A program made the position numbers and the translations under genes. The notes under the pieces were generated by a model. That model had not been told where the DNA came from and ran no database searches. It worked only from the letters and a program-made list of their open reading frames with translations. This document shows, piece by piece, positions 1-9,500 of a DNA stretch of 64,000 nucleotides. Position 1 is the stretch's first letter. The number at the start of each line of letters is the position of its first letter. Where the stretch lies: assembly GCF_023701945.1 (NCBI RefSeq), contig NZ_JABAEF010000003.1, positions 124,001 through 188,000 on the forward strand, written 5' to 3'. Source of the stretch: Rhizobium sp. CG5. GTDB lineage: Bacteria; Pseudomonadota; Alphaproteobacteria; Rhizobiales; Rhizobiaceae.

Positions 1-497
1 GTGACGAAGAGCTGGATCGCCAGAATGAAGAAAGCGAGGATGACCAGCGCCCAGGCGAAAAGCAGGCACGCGATCTGGATGAAGTTCTCGAAGAAGGCCA
101 CCCAGCCCATCAGGTCGGAAATGGATTCGAGCAGCGGCCGGGCGGCGTCGAGGCCGGTCTGTGCGACCTTGCCGGGACGCATTAAGTCCGCCGTCGAAAA
201 GCCGGTGCCGCTTGCTTTGAGTCCAAGGCCCGCGAAGCTGTCGAAGACGATCTTCGCGAGGTTGTTCCAGTTGCCGATGAGATAGGCGAAGACACCGACG
301 AAGAGCGTCTTCTTGACGAGCCGCGCCATGATGTCGTCGTCCGCGCCCCAGGACCAGAACAGGGCGGCGAGCGTCACGTCGATGACGATGAGCGTGGTGG
401 CGATGAAACCGACCTCACCGGACAAAAGCCCGAAACCGGAGTCGATGTAGCGGGTGAAGACCCCGAGGAAATTGTCGATGACGCCTGCGCCGCCCAC
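1..497 (-). CDS. trbL: TrbL, conjugative T4SS inner-membrane protein (partial)
   Basis: This is the N-terminal part of TrbL, the polytopic inner-membrane protein of P-type conjugation pores; the window edge cuts off its C-terminus. The visible ~165 residues start from a GTG three bases after the trbK stop and read VGGAGVIDNFLGVFTRYIDS. They continue with hydrophobic segments around residues 30-50, 60-80 and 130-165, as expected for TrbL/VirB6. It is the last trb gene seen here. The distal genes (trbF, G, H, I) would be expected further left. The translated sequence is clearly TrbL-like and the gene order B-C-D-E-J-K-L is the usual one. The start is inferred from spacing and from AAGGACGG just upstream. 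Confidence 0.88.
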   Translation of the reverse strand, partial: MGGAGVIDNFLGVFTRYIDSGFGLLSGEVGFIATTLIVIDVTLAALFWSWGADDDIMARLVKKTLFVGVFAYLIGNWNNLAKIVFDSFAGLGLKASGTGFSTADLMRPGKVAQTGLDAARPLLESISDLMGWVAFFENFIQIACLLFAWALVILAFFILAIQLFV

Positions 498-500
498 GGT

Positions 501-779
501 TCACCGTCCTTCCGGCGCAGGCGACGCGGGCGTGCGGCCCAGGAAGCGGTCGCGAGTCTCGGCCCAGACGCGCAGGCAGTCCGTGTCGTTCGCGGCCTGC
601 TGACCGAGATGCTGGCACCGGCGTTGACCTTCGCGCAGCGGGTCGCGGTCGGGTTGGTGAAGGCGCACCGGCGAAGATGCCGGCGCGTCCTCCTTGCGGT
701 TCAGTTCGATCACCGTTGCTGTGATGGCTACGGCGACGAACACGATTGCGCCGAGGCGTGCCAGCATCTTGCTGTCCAT
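501..779 (-). CDS. trbK: TrbK-type putative entry-exclusion protein
   Basis: A 92-residue protein with one N-terminal hydrophobic segment (residues ~7-24), followed by a charged, Arg-rich tail with two cysteines. Length, position between trbJ and trbL, and the single signal-anchor fit the TrbK/TrbK-alt family. Those small envelope proteins are thought to stop a cell receiving a second copy of the same element. Sequence conservation in this family is low, so the call leans on context. It starts 21 bases after trbJ and ends 3 bases before trbL, so it is probably translated from the trb message. Confidence 0.72.
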   Translation of the reverse strand: MDSKMLARLGAIVFVAVAITATVIELNRKEDAPASSPVRLHQPDRDPLREGQRRCQHLGQQAANDTDCLRVWAETRDRFLGRTPASPAPEGR

Positions 780-800
780 GACGTACCCACCCTCTCGCGA

Positions 801-1565
801 TCACTTGCCGCTGTTGAACATCTGCGCGTTGCCGGGCGTGTAGCCGCTGCCCGGCGTCAGGAACCGGCGGCGTTGTTCGCGACCCTGTTCAGCGGCAGCG
901 GCGCGCTCGGCCTCGGTGAGTGCGCTCGCCCGGCCATTGGCGGCGAGCAACGCGACCAGATCGGAAAGCTGCTGCGACTGAAGCGCAAGAATCTGGTTGC
1001 CGGCTTGAGTCGCCTGAAGCGCGCCGGTCGCGCCCTGGCTCTGGCTGACAAGCGCCGACATCTGTGTGCGGTTGGTGTCGATATTGCCGACGACGCCAGC
1101 CTGCACCCGCATCGCGTCCTGCAAGCCCCCCACAGTGTTCTGCCAGCGCGAGCGGGCATTGGCGACGAGCTGCTGATCGGTGGTCGACATCGAGACGTTC
1201 CCATATTTTTGCTGGAACATCTGGTCGATCTGCTGGACGTTGAAGGCGATGCCCTGCGCCTGGCTCAAAAGCTGCTGGGTCTTCTGAACGTTCTGCTGAA
1301 GCTGCTGGAGTGCGGAGTAAGGCAGGCTCGCCAGATTGCGCGCCTGATTGATGAGCATCTGCGCTTCATTCTGAAGCGACGTAATCTGATGCGTGATCTG
1401 CTCCAGCGTGCGCGCCGCCGTGAGGACATTCTGCGCATAGTTCGACGGGTCGAAGACGATGATCGCGTGCGCGGGCGTCGCGACCATTGGCGAGAGCATG
1501 ATCGGCGCGGCCAGAATGGTCGCGGCCAGAATGGCGGCACGCGAGCGGATTTTACCGGTCTTCAT
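801..1565 (-). CDS. trbJ: TrbJ, periplasmic conjugative transfer protein
   Basis: A 254-residue VirB5-like protein with an N-terminal signal peptide (basic start MKTGKIRSR, hydrophobic core, likely cleavage after ATPAHA at ~33). The mature part is Gln/Ala-rich and mostly helical with coiled-coil character (residues ~45-200), as is usual for TrbJ, a minor pilus or mating-pair component. Its ATG overlaps the trbE stop by four bases, pointing to translational coupling. The C-terminus is Arg/Ala-rich and ends MFNSGK. Family membership follows from the signal peptide, the helical region and the trbE-trbJ-trbK order. Confidence 0.9.
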   Translation of the reverse strand: MKTGKIRSRAAILAATILAAPIMLSPMVATPAHAIIVFDPSNYAQNVLTAARTLEQITHQITSLQNEAQMLINQARNLASLPYSALQQLQQNVQKTQQLLSQAQGIAFNVQQIDQMFQQKYGNVSMSTTDQQLVANARSRWQNTVGGLQDAMRVQAGVVGNIDTNRTQMSALVSQSQGATGALQATQAGNQILALQSQQLSDLVALLAANGRASALTEAERAAAAEQGREQRRRFLTPGSGYTPGNAQMFNSGK

Positions 1566-4018
1566 GATTCAGTCTCCTTTTCGGCTTGGGGGATGAGGGA
1601 CGAGAAAGTCGGGATGAGTTCGGCGGCCCAGCCGACGTCGCGGGCCTGGAGCCACGCCGCGAGAAAGCCTTCGCGGCCGTGTTCGGCGACAAGGCTGGTG
1701 ATCAGCGACTGGTCGGATTTGGAGGACGCAGCGCAGAGCACGAGGCCGACTTCGGACAGGCCCAGCTCGAACAGGCGATTACCGCGCCGGGACTGGCAGT
1801 AGTAGTCGCGCTTGGGCGTCGCCCGCGCGAGGATTTCGATCTGGCGGTCATTGAGCCCGAAGCGGCGATAGATGGCCGTGATCTGCGGCTCGATCGCGCG
1901 TTCGTTCGGGAGAAGCAGCCGCGTCAGGCAGCTCTCTATGATGGCCGGGGCGATATTGCTGCCGTCGATGTCGCTGAGCGACTGCGTGGCGAAGATGACG
2001 GAAGCGTTTTTCTTGCGCAGCGTCTTCAGCCATTCGCGGAGTTGGCCGGCGAAGCCTTCATCGTCCAGCGCCAACCAGCCTTCGTCGATGATGAGCAGCG
2101 TCGGGCGTCCGTCGAGCCGGTCGCCGATGCGATGGAACAGGTAGGACAGGACGGCCGGAGCCGCCCCGGTCCCGACAAGCCCTTCGATCTCGAATGCCTG
2201 CACGGCCGCGCGGCCAAGCTGTTCGGCCTCGGCATCGAGCAGCCGGCCATAGGCCCCGCCGACGCAATAAGGCCGGAGCGCCTGCTTCAGATCGTTCGAT
2301 TGCAGCAGGACGCTGAGGCCGGTGATGGTGCGTTCCTCGGCCGGCGCGGAAGCGAGCGAGGTCAGCGCTGTCCAGATATATTCCTTGGCCTCGGGCGTGA
2401 TCGTGATGCCCTCGCGCATCAGGATCGCCACGATCCAGTCAGCGGCCCAGGCACGTTCATAGGTGTCGTGGATGCCGGCGAGCGGCTGAAGTGAAACGGA
2501 GGTGTCTGAACCTTCGGTGAGGCCGCCGCCGAGATCGTGCCAGTCGCCGCCCATGGCGAGCGCGGCGGCGCGGATTGAACCGCCGAAGTCGAAGGCGAAC
2601 ACTTGGCTTCGTTCATAGCGCCGGAACTGCAAGGCCATGAGCGCGAGCAGCACGGACTTGCCCGCGCCGGTCGGACCGACGACGAGCGTGTGCCCGACGT
2701 CGCCGACATGCAGGGATAACCGGAACGGGGTCGAGCCTTCGGTCTTGCCATAGAGCAAGGGGGGCGCACCGAAATGCTCGTCCCGTTCCGGCCCCGCCCA
2801 CACGGCGCTCAGGGGGATCATGTGGGCGAGATTGAGCGTCGAGACCGGCGGCTGGCGGACGTTGGCGTAGGCATGTCCGGGGAGCGAACCGAGCCAGGCA
2901 TCGACAGCGTTGACGGTTTCCACCATGGCCGTGAAATCGCGGCCCTGAATGACCTTCTCGACGAGCCGCAACTTCTCGTCAGCGAGACGCGGATCGGCGT
3001 CCCAGACCGTGATCGTGGCGGTGACATAGGCCATGCCCGCAATGTCGGCCCCGAGTTCCTGCAAGGCCATGTCGGCGTCGAGCGCCTTGTTCGCGGCGTC
3101 GGTGTCCACGAGGGCGGATGCCTCGTTGGTCATCACTTCCTTGAGGATCGCCGCGATGCCCTTGCGCTTGGCGAACCACTGGCGGCGTATCTTCGTCAGC
3201 AGTCTCGTCGCGTCGGTCTTGTCGAGCAGGATCGCGCGCGTGCTCCAGCGATACGGGAAGGCCATCCGGTTGAGGTCGTCGAGTAGGCCGGGCGTGGTCG
3301 CGGTCGGGAAGCCGATGACGGTGAGGATGCGCAGATGTTCGCCGCCAAGACGCGGTTCCAGCCCGCCGGTCAGCGACTGATCGGCGAGCAGCGCATCGAG
3401 ATAGAGCGGCGTTTCCGGCACGCGGACGCGATGGCGTTTCGTCGAGACGGTGGAATGTAGATAGGTCAGCGTCTCGCCGTCGTCGAGCCAGGCACATTCG
3501 GGCATGAAGCCGTCGAGCAGCGCCAGCACGCGGTCGGTGCGATCGGTGAAGCCGCGCAGGATCTCATGAGGATCAACGCCGGAGCGTTCACGCCCCTCGT
3601 AAAGCCATGTCTCGGCGCGTGCGGCTTCCTCGGCCGGGGGCAGATAGAGGAAGGTGAGGAAGTAGCCGGAAACGAAATGCGTGCCCGCTTCCTCGAAGTC
3701 GGCCTTGCGTTCGGCATCGACCAACCCGGAAGCCGGATCGGGGAATATGCTGTCGGGATAGGTCGCGGCTTCGGAACGCTGCGCCTCGACGAAGATGCTC
3801 CAGCCGGAGCCGAGACGGCGGAAGGCGTTGTTGATGCGGCCGGCGACAGCGACCAGCTCGGCCGCGACGGCGGAATCCAGATCGGGACCGCGAAACCGCG
3901 CCGTGCGCTGGAAGCTGCCGTCTTTGTTCAGCACGACACCTTCGGCGACGAGCGCGACCCACGGTAGATAATCAGCTAGTCGGCTGGCGGTGCGGCGATA
4001 TTCGGCAAGGTTCATCAT
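1562..4018 (-). CDS. trbE: TrbE, conjugative T4SS ATPase (VirB4 family)
   Basis: An 818-residue cytoplasmic ATPase that powers pilus and pore assembly. The Walker A motif GPTGAGKS is near residues 447-454 and Walker B LLIIDEGWLAL near 640-650. An N-terminal CagE/TrbE region (residues ~1-400) includes MMNLAEYRR and YLTFLYLPP-like blocks. Two consecutive ATGs are available (4018 and 4015); I took the first. The reading frame is open further upstream, but that extension runs into trbD. The length matches TrbE. It ends within the trbJ start (ATGA) and follows trbD by 11 bases. Confidence 0.95.
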   Translation of the reverse strand: MMNLAEYRRTASRLADYLPWVALVAEGVVLNKDGSFQRTARFRGPDLDSAVAAELVAVAGRINNAFRRLGSGWSIFVEAQRSEAATYPDSIFPDPASGLVDAERKADFEEAGTHFVSGYFLTFLYLPPAEEAARAETWLYEGRERSGVDPHEILRGFTDRTDRVLALLDGFMPECAWLDDGETLTYLHSTVSTKRHRVRVPETPLYLDALLADQSLTGGLEPRLGGEHLRILTVIGFPTATTPGLLDDLNRMAFPYRWSTRAILLDKTDATRLLTKIRRQWFAKRKGIAAILKEVMTNEASALVDTDAANKALDADMALQELGADIAGMAYVTATITVWDADPRLADEKLRLVEKVIQGRDFTAMVETVNAVDAWLGSLPGHAYANVRQPPVSTLNLAHMIPLSAVWAGPERDEHFGAPPLLYGKTEGSTPFRLSLHVGDVGHTLVVGPTGAGKSVLLALMALQFRRYERSQVFAFDFGGSIRAAALAMGGDWHDLGGGLTEGSDTSVSLQPLAGIHDTYERAWAADWIVAILMREGITITPEAKEYIWTALTSLASAPAEERTITGLSVLLQSNDLKQALRPYCVGGAYGRLLDAEAEQLGRAAVQAFEIEGLVGTGAAPAVLSYLFHRIGDRLDGRPTLLIIDEGWLALDDEGFAGQLREWLKTLRKKNASVIFATQSLSDIDGSNIAPAIIESCLTRLLLPNERAIEPQITAIYRRFGLNDRQIEILARATPKRDYYCQSRRGNRLFELGLSEVGLVLCAASSKSDQSLITSLVAEHGREGFLAAWLQARDVGWAAELIPTFSSLIPQAEKETES

Positions 4019-4029
4019 GACAGTGCCCC

Positions 4030-4308
4030 TCAGACCGACAGATGACCGGGGATGCGCAGGTGCCTGCGCCCGACCTCGACGAAGAGCGGATCGCGCTTGG
4101 CGGCCCATACTGCCGCGAAGTGGCCGACAGCCCAGATGAGGAGGCCGACCAGCCAGAGGCGTAGGCCGAGGCCCACGGCCCCGGCGAGCGTCCCGTTTAG
4201 GATCGCGATGGAACGCGGTGCGCCGCCGAGCAGAATATGCTCGGTTAGCGCCCGGTGGACCGGCACAGTGAAGCCCGGCACGTCGAGTTGCTCGAAGGCC
4301 ATCGCCAT
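4030..4308 (-). CDS. trbD: TrbD, conjugative T4SS membrane protein (VirB3-like)
   Basis: A 92-residue protein beginning MAMAFEQLDVPGFTVPVHRA, the typical TrbD/VirB3 opening: a short cytoplasmic stretch, one or two hydrophobic helices (residues ~33-75), then DPLFVEVGRRHLRIPGHL. VirB3-type proteins anchor the VirB4-type ATPase to the inner membrane, which fits its place directly before trbE. The ATG overlaps the trbC stop by one base (TGATG-type junction), so the pair is probably translationally coupled. Confidence 0.9.
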   Translation of the reverse strand: MAMAFEQLDVPGFTVPVHRALTEHILLGGAPRSIAILNGTLAGAVGLGLRLWLVGLLIWAVGHFAAVWAAKRDPLFVEVGRRHLRIPGHLSV

Positions 4309-4640
4309 CAGACGAGCGCCCCGCCGCCGAAGCTGAAGAAGCTCAGGAAGAACGAGCTGGCCGCGAAGGCAATCGACAGGCCGAAGACGATCTGGATCAG
4401 CTTGCGGAAGCCGCCCGACGTGTCGCCGAAGGCCAGTGCCAGACCCGTCGCGATGATGATGATGACGGCGACTATCTTGGCGACCGGCCCCTCGATCGAC
4501 TGGAGGATTTTCTGAAGCGGCGCTTCCCACGGCATGGACGAGCCGGAGGCATGGGCGGCCGGGACGAGGACGAGATTGACGTAGGTGAAGGTGGCGGCCG
4601 TCGCGATCATGCGACGCACGCGGATAGCGGTGCGGATCAT
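4308..4640 (-). CDS. trbC: TrbC, conjugative pilin
   Basis: A 110-residue VirB2-like prepilin. It has a basic start, a signal-peptide hydrophobic segment (residues ~11-29, cleavage likely after AAHA) and two further hydrophobic helices (~52-72 and ~82-100) separated by a short polar loop. It ends FSFGGGALV. TrbC pilins are often cyclised after cleavage, and a TraF-type S26 peptidase that could do this lies in this window at 19481-20026. The start overlaps the trbB stop by four bases. Confidence 0.92.
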   Translation of the reverse strand: MIRTAIRVRRMIATAATFTYVNLVLVPAAHASGSSMPWEAPLQKILQSIEGPVAKIVAVIIIIATGLALAFGDTSGGFRKLIQIVFGLSIAFAASSFFLSFFSFGGGALV

Positions 4641-5617
4641 GTGGGTTCTCCTGTGGTGGGGGTGGCTTGGGTGATGCGGTAGTCGCAGTCGGAGCCGAGC
4701 CCTTCGACGCGGGCGAGTTCGGCGAGCCGGCGCGCGGAGCCGCGGCCGGACAGGACGGCAACGAGGTCGATTGTCTCGGCGATCAGCGCGCGCGGGACGG
4801 TGACGACAGCCTCTTGGATGAGCTGTTCGAGGCGGCGCAGTGCGCCGATGCCGGTTCCGGCGTGGATGGTGCCGATGCCGCCGGGGTGTCCGGTGCCCCA
4901 GGCTTTGAGAAGATCGAGGGCTTCGGAGCCGCGCACCTCGCCGATGGGAATACGGTCGGGCCGTAAGCGCAGCGACGAACGGACGAGATCGGAGAGCGTG
5001 GCGACGCCATCCTTGGTCCGCATGGCGACAAGGTTCGGGGCGGCGCATTGCAGCTCGCGCGTGTCTTCGATAATGACGACGCGATCCTGTGTCTTCGCTA
5101 CCTCGGCCAGCAGCGCATTGGTCAGCGTGGTCTTGCCGGACGAGGTGCCGCCGGCGACAAGGATGTTGGCGCGGGCTGCCACGGCGGCGCGCAGCGTCGC
5201 GGCCTGACCGGCGGTCATGATGCCGGCGGCTACATAGTCGTCGAGCGTGAAGACAGCGACGGCGGGCTTGCGGATGGCGAAGGCTGGCGCGGCGACGACA
5301 GGCGGCAACAGCCCCTCGAACCGTTCGCCGCTCTCAGGCAGTTCGGCCGAGACGCGGGGCGCACGGACATGAACTTCCGCGCCGACATGATGGGCGACCA
5401 AGCGTACGATACGTTCGCCATCGGCGGCGGACAGCATCTCGCCCGTATCGGCCAGACCTTCCGACAGCCGATCCACCCAGATACGGCCATCCGGGTTCAA
5501 CATGACTTCGACGACGGCGGGGTCTTCCAGAAACCGGGCGATGGCGGGGCCGAGCGCCGTGCGCAGCATCCGCGCGCCGCGTGCGATGGCTTCCGGTTTG
5601 TTATGGCTGGCAGTCAT
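4637..5617 (-). CDS. trbB: TrbB, conjugative T4SS ATPase (VirB11 family)
   Basis: A 326-residue hexameric secretion ATPase. Walker [10 protein letters not shown] is at residues 156-164, the Asp box [10 protein letters not shown] near 184-193, the Walker-B-like block [15 protein letters not shown] near 226-240 and the His box GTIHAGT near 250. An N-terminal domain (residues 1-120) precedes the motor. GGGGGCGAT precedes the ATG as a ribosome site. It is the first trb gene, 144 bases after the CopG-like gene, and overlaps trbC. Length and motifs match TrbB of Rhizobiales elements. Confidence 0.95.
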   Translation of the reverse strand: MTASHNKPEAIARGARMLRTALGPAIARFLEDPAVVEVMLNPDGRIWVDRLSEGLADTGEMLSAADGERIVRLVAHHVGAEVHVRAPRVSAELPESGERFEGLLPPVVAAPAFAIRKPAVAVFTLDDYVAAGIMTAGQAATLRAAVAARANILVAGGTSSGKTTLTNALLAEVAKTQDRVVIIEDTRELQCAAPNLVAMRTKDGVATLSDLVRSSLRLRPDRIPIGEVRGSEALDLLKAWGTGHPGGIGTIHAGTGIGALRRLEQLIQEAVVTVPRALIAETIDLVAVLSGRGSARRLAELARVEGLGSDCDYRITQATPTTGEPT

Positions 5618-5761
5618 ATCGCCCCCGTTTCTTCACGAGGCGCAACAGACAGTCCCCGGATCGGGGTCGATTAAAAGAGCCTGAAATCAGGCCGGTTCAA
5701 CAAGTATCGGAAGGCGTGCGGGGATCGGCGGCTATCGGCGGCGAATAGGACGGTCGACTAT

Positions 5762-6223
5762 TCAGGCGGGATCGCTGTTCGTCTCGAATTGATCTGCCGC
5801 GGGATCGTCGGGGACCGACTCGACATCGCGCGACAGCTCTTTGAGGAACCTGTCTCCCGTCGCCAATCGACGGCCGAGCGTCTGCATGAAACCCTTGAAC
5901 CGCTCCGCACCTTTTGCCTTGGCGGATGCATGCGCGCCGTCTGGTAGCGGCGGTGTGACCATGAGCCAGAATTGGACAAACAGCGAGACGGCTTCGCCGA
6001 GCACGGCGAGATCTTCATCGAGCGTGTCGATCTGGCGGCCGAGCTTATCGAGACGGCGCGACATGGCCGCTTCCAGTTTTTCGCTCGCATCGCCCGACAG
6101 GAAGGATGCGACGGCGGCTTCGACGATGGCGGATTTCGACACCTTCCGGCGGTGCGCCAGCGCGTCGATCTGTTTGAGTAGCGCCGGGTCGAAATAGACA
6201 TTCATGCGGGTGCGAGTCGTCAT
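5762..6223 (-). CDS. CopG/RHH-family protein linked to traG-trb
   Basis: A 153-residue protein with an N-terminal ribbon-helix-helix region: RMNVYFDPALLKQIDALAHR forms the strand and first helix, then KVSKSAIVEAAVASFL the second. It is followed by a helical heptad-like stretch (residues ~45-75) and a hydrophobic segment around 80-92. Small CopG-type genes between traG and trbB are common in this ICE class, and a role in transcriptional control of trb is usually assumed but not shown. The ATG at 6223 has GAGGAA ten bases upstream and lies 10 bases past the traG stop. Confidence 0.85.
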   Translation of the reverse strand: MTTRTRMNVYFDPALLKQIDALAHRRKVSKSAIVEAAVASFLSGDASEKLEAAMSRRLDKLGRQIDTLDEDLAVLGEAVSLFVQFWLMVTPPLPDGAHASAKAKGAERFKGFMQTLGRRLATGDRFLKELSRDVESVPDDPAADQFETNSDPA

Positions 6224-6233
6224 GGCGCGTTCC

Positions 6234-8225
6234 TCAAAGCTCGATCCCGTCACCGGGGTCCAATGACGCCTGCCGCGCGACCACGCGCATCTGGGCACGC
6301 ATCGCGTTGGCCTTGGCCGCGTCCACGTCGGGCTCGTCGTCCAGCAACTCGAACTCCTGTGCCGGCGACGGTGGCGGCGCGACGATTTCCTCATGCTCGG
6401 GCAATTCCGGCTCGCGGCGGATGCCGGCATTGGCTGTGTCGCCATCGGCGTGGACCGTAGTGGTCGCGGATGCTCCATCCGCCGCCGAGACAACGCGGGC
6501 GGACCAGTCGTCCGATGTGGCCGGATTTGCAGCAGGCACTAGGGCCGCAAGGTCTGGAGGAGTCAGAATGCGCTCCTGCAACCGCGCGTCCTCGAAATAG
6601 CGAGCCTTGGTGGCGCGGATCGGCGGCGTTCCTGCCACCATGACGATCTCGTCGGTGGGTGGGAGCTGCATGATCTCGCCGGGCGTCAGCAACGGCCGCG
6701 CTGTCTCCTGCCGCGACACCATGAGATGGCCGAGCCAGGGTGAGAGCCGATGGCCCGCATAGTTGGTGGAATCGCGCAGCTCGGTCGCCGTGCCCAAGGC
6801 GTCTGAAACGCGCTTGGCGGTGCGTTCGTCATTGGTCGCGAAACTCACCCGCACATGGCAATTGTCGAGGATCGAATTGTTCTGGCCGTAGGCGCGCTCG
6901 ATCTGATTGAGGCTCTGCGCAATCAGGAAGCCCTTGATGCCGTAGCCGGCCATGAAGGCGAGCGCCGACTCAAAGAAGTCGAGACGACCGAGCGCGGGAA
7001 ACTCGTCCAGCATCAGCAGCAGACGATGGCGCTTACTGGAGGTCGTTAGTTCTTCGGTGAGCCGCCTGCCGATCTGGTTGAGGATCAGGCGGATCAGCGG
7101 CTTGGTGCGATTGATGTCGGACGGCGGCACGACAAGGTAGAGGCTAACGGATTTCCGGCTTCCGACAAGATCGGCAATACGCCAGTCGCAGCGTGCCGTC
7201 ACCCGCGCCACGACCGGATCGCGGTAGAGGCCGAGGAAGGACATGGCGGTCGAAAGCACGCCCGACCGTTCATTGTCGCTCTTGTTGAGCAGTTCCCGCG
7301 CGGACGATGCGATGACGGGATGAACGCCGGCCCTGCCCAAATGTTGCGTGTCCATCATCGCGCGCAAGGTGGCTTCCACCGGGCGGCGAGGATCAGACAG
7401 GAAGTTCGCGACGCCGGCCAGCGTCTTGTCGGGCTCCGCGTAGAGAACATGCAGAATCGCACCGACAAGCAGGCTGTGGCTGGTCTTTTCCCAATGGTTG
7501 CGCTTGTCGAGGCTGCCTTCGGGATCGACCAGAATGTCCGCAATGTTCTGGACGTCGCGGACTTCCCATTCGCCCTGCCGCACCTCCAAGAGCGGATTGT
7601 AGGCTGAGGATTGCACGTTGGTCGGATCGAACAACAGGACGCGGCCATGCTTGGCGCGGAAGCCGGCTGTCAGGCTCCAGTTCTCGCCTTTGATGTCATG
7701 GACGATGCAGCTTCCCGGCCAAGTCAGCAGCGTCGGCACGACAAGGCCGACACCTTTGCCGCTTCGCGTCGGGGCAAAGCACAACACATGCTCCGGGCCG
7801 TCATGGCGCAGATAGTCGCGATCATAGCGGCCGAGCACGACACCATCGGGGCCGAGCAGGCCTGCGGATCGGATTTCCTTGTCCCCCGCCCATCGGGCGG
7901 AGCCATAGGTGGCTACGTTCCGCGCTTCTCGCGCTCGGATGATCGACATGAGGATGGCAGCAGCGATGGCGAGAATGCCGCCAGATACAGCGATGATCCC
8001 GCCTTCGGTGAAGATCGCGGGTGCGTAGGCGTCGAAAGAAAACCACCACCAGAAGAAGGCTGGTGGATAGTAGACTGGCCATCCGGCCAGCTCGAACCAC
8101 GGATGGCCAAGCTGGGGCTGGAATCCGAGCCGCCATGCGGTCCATTGCGTCGCCGTCCAGGTCATGACGAAAACGATGGTCAGGACGACGGCGATCTGAC
8201 CCCAGAGTATTCGGCCTCCACGCAT
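6234..8225 (-). CDS. traG: TraG/VirD4-type coupling protein
   Basis: A 663-residue inner-membrane ATPase that links the relaxase-DNA complex to the Trb pore. N-terminal membrane helices span about residues 5-25 and 60-90. Walker A APTRSGKG is near 149-156 and Walker B LLMLDEFPALG near 400-410, followed by the conserved region around GFLIAQSLNQIERAYG. The C-terminal ~100 residues are acidic and poorly conserved. I chose the ATG at 8225 (MRGGRILWGQ) because GGAG lies five bases before it. It heads the traG-copG-trb operon. Confidence 0.94.
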   Translation of the reverse strand: MRGGRILWGQIAVVLTIVFVMTWTATQWTAWRLGFQPQLGHPWFELAGWPVYYPPAFFWWWFSFDAYAPAIFTEGGIIAVSGGILAIAAAILMSIIRAREARNVATYGSARWAGDKEIRSAGLLGPDGVVLGRYDRDYLRHDGPEHVLCFAPTRSGKGVGLVVPTLLTWPGSCIVHDIKGENWSLTAGFRAKHGRVLLFDPTNVQSSAYNPLLEVRQGEWEVRDVQNIADILVDPEGSLDKRNHWEKTSHSLLVGAILHVLYAEPDKTLAGVANFLSDPRRPVEATLRAMMDTQHLGRAGVHPVIASSARELLNKSDNERSGVLSTAMSFLGLYRDPVVARVTARCDWRIADLVGSRKSVSLYLVVPPSDINRTKPLIRLILNQIGRRLTEELTTSSKRHRLLLMLDEFPALGRLDFFESALAFMAGYGIKGFLIAQSLNQIERAYGQNNSILDNCHVRVSFATNDERTAKRVSDALGTATELRDSTNYAGHRLSPWLGHLMVSRQETARPLLTPGEIMQLPPTDEIVMVAGTPPIRATKARYFEDARLQERILTPPDLAALVPAANPATSDDWSARVVSAADGASATTTVHADGDTANAGIRREPELPEHEEIVAPPPSPAQEFELLDDEPDVDAAKANAMRAQMRVVARQASLDPGDGIEL

Positions 8226-8481
8226 ACAGGCTCCAATCGGCAAAAATGTTGGAGCCGATCAGAGAATAGGCGTTTCCGAGAGTGGCAACAGGAATGGTGA
8301 TGCGGGAGGGCTGCCGGATATTGTGGCGTACAAATAGGATGGTTTGGTCAAGCGATCGCCTGTGTATCCGGTAGCGATCTCTCACGGATCGAGCCGTCGT
8401 GCGGGCGGCGGCGCTAGACTTAGCAAGCTGCCAAGCGCGAAGGCCAGCCCATCCAGAGCGGCCTTGCTCAACCGAGCCGTA

Positions 8482-9486
8482 TTATGATCGATCGTTTTTC
8501 GTGGACCCAGCCGGTAAAGACGGAGAATTGAGCAGGACTGACGATTGACGCAATTTAAGTGCAACACTGAGCAGGTTTGAGAGCACGGGGCTGCGATTGT
8601 TCGGAGACCATACCGCCGAAAAACGAACGCTCTCAGGCTCATCGGCAATGGGCAGGAAAACCACGCCTGGCACTGGCGTCAGGGCGCTTTCCTCCAAAAA
8701 CAACGAGATACCGTGCTCAGCCGCTATCATCGAAAGGAGAGCACTATTACCAATATCCAAGCGGATGATGTTTGGAATTGGCCATCGTCCAACCGAGCGA
8801 AGTACGATCAGTTCTTGCACCTGCGGGCCTGATCCGCCTTGCCTAACAAGAAAGGGTTCATCGGCGAGTTGTTGCCAATCTATACTCGACCTGCTTGCCA
8901 GACGATGTGTTGTTGATACGGCCACCATCACGCGATCGTGCCAAACTACACGAGAATGAAGGTCCGGGATTTCTTTAATGTCAGCCATGAAGGCGATATC
9001 GAGTTTTCCTTCCCTGACCTTAATCTGCGCATCGCGGGCGCTGGTTTCAGAAATGTGCAGTTGGATAAGAGGATGCTCAGAGCGAAATCGCCGGAGCAGA
9101 TGATCCAATGCACCTCCAGTTGTTAAAGAGTGTATTCCAACACGTAGATGTCCCTCTACACCATGCGCCCGCATGCCGGCTGTCTTGATGGCATCGTCGA
9201 GAATGACCATTGCTTCATCCACCTGTTCGACGAAACGCCGTCCAGCTTCAGTGAGGCTGACGCCGCGGGTATTGCGATGAAAGAGAAGAATTCCGAGCTC
9301 TTCTTCAAGTGATTTTACCCTCGCACTGACACTCGACTGACTGATGCCGAGCGCCTTCGCTGCCTTATGGAAGCTGAGGTACTCGGCGACAGCAAGAGTT
9401 TGAACCAGGGAAGCCATGGAGATGCGGCCGCCGAATAGGCGCAATGTATTTCGCGAATTTTTGTCGTTGAGATGCCGGCGCCGCAT
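8482..9486 (-). CDS. LysR-family transcriptional regulator
   Basis: A 334-residue LysR-type regulator. The winged HTH is at about residues 24-90, containing FHKAAKALGISQSSVSARVK and LLFHRNTRGVSLTEAGRRF. An effector-binding domain follows (~110-310). The N-terminus MRRRHLNDKN precedes the usual first helix; an internal ATG at 9417 would give a shorter LysR form. It lies 14 bases after an MFS transporter gene on the same strand, so it may control that gene. Base composition here is visibly less GC-rich than in the trb genes, suggesting separately acquired cargo. The inducer is unknown. Confidence 0.85.
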   Translation of the reverse strand: MRRRHLNDKNSRNTLRLFGGRISMASLVQTLAVAEYLSFHKAAKALGISQSSVSARVKSLEEELGILLFHRNTRGVSLTEAGRRFVEQVDEAMVILDDAIKTAGMRAHGVEGHLRVGIHSLTTGGALDHLLRRFRSEHPLIQLHISETSARDAQIKVREGKLDIAFMADIKEIPDLHSRVVWHDRVMVAVSTTHRLASRSSIDWQQLADEPFLVRQGGSGPQVQELIVLRSVGRWPIPNIIRLDIGNSALLSMIAAEHGISLFLEESALTPVPGVVFLPIADEPESVRFSAVWSPNNRSPVLSNLLSVALKLRQSSVLLNSPSLPAGSTKNDRS

Positions 9487-9500
9487 GTTGGTGACGGCAT

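Noticed and set aside
609..1802. Long plus-strand open frame opposite trbJ/trbK
   Set aside because: It is antisense to clear trbJ, trbK and trbE coding sequence; high GC keeps the opposite frame open. The peptide is Arg/Ala-rich without a fold-like pattern.
8226..8481. Possible gene remnant between traG and the LysR gene
   Set aside because: A short readable stretch exists on the minus strand, but it is the frame-shifted shadow of the LysR 3' end plus unrelated sequence; no family pattern.
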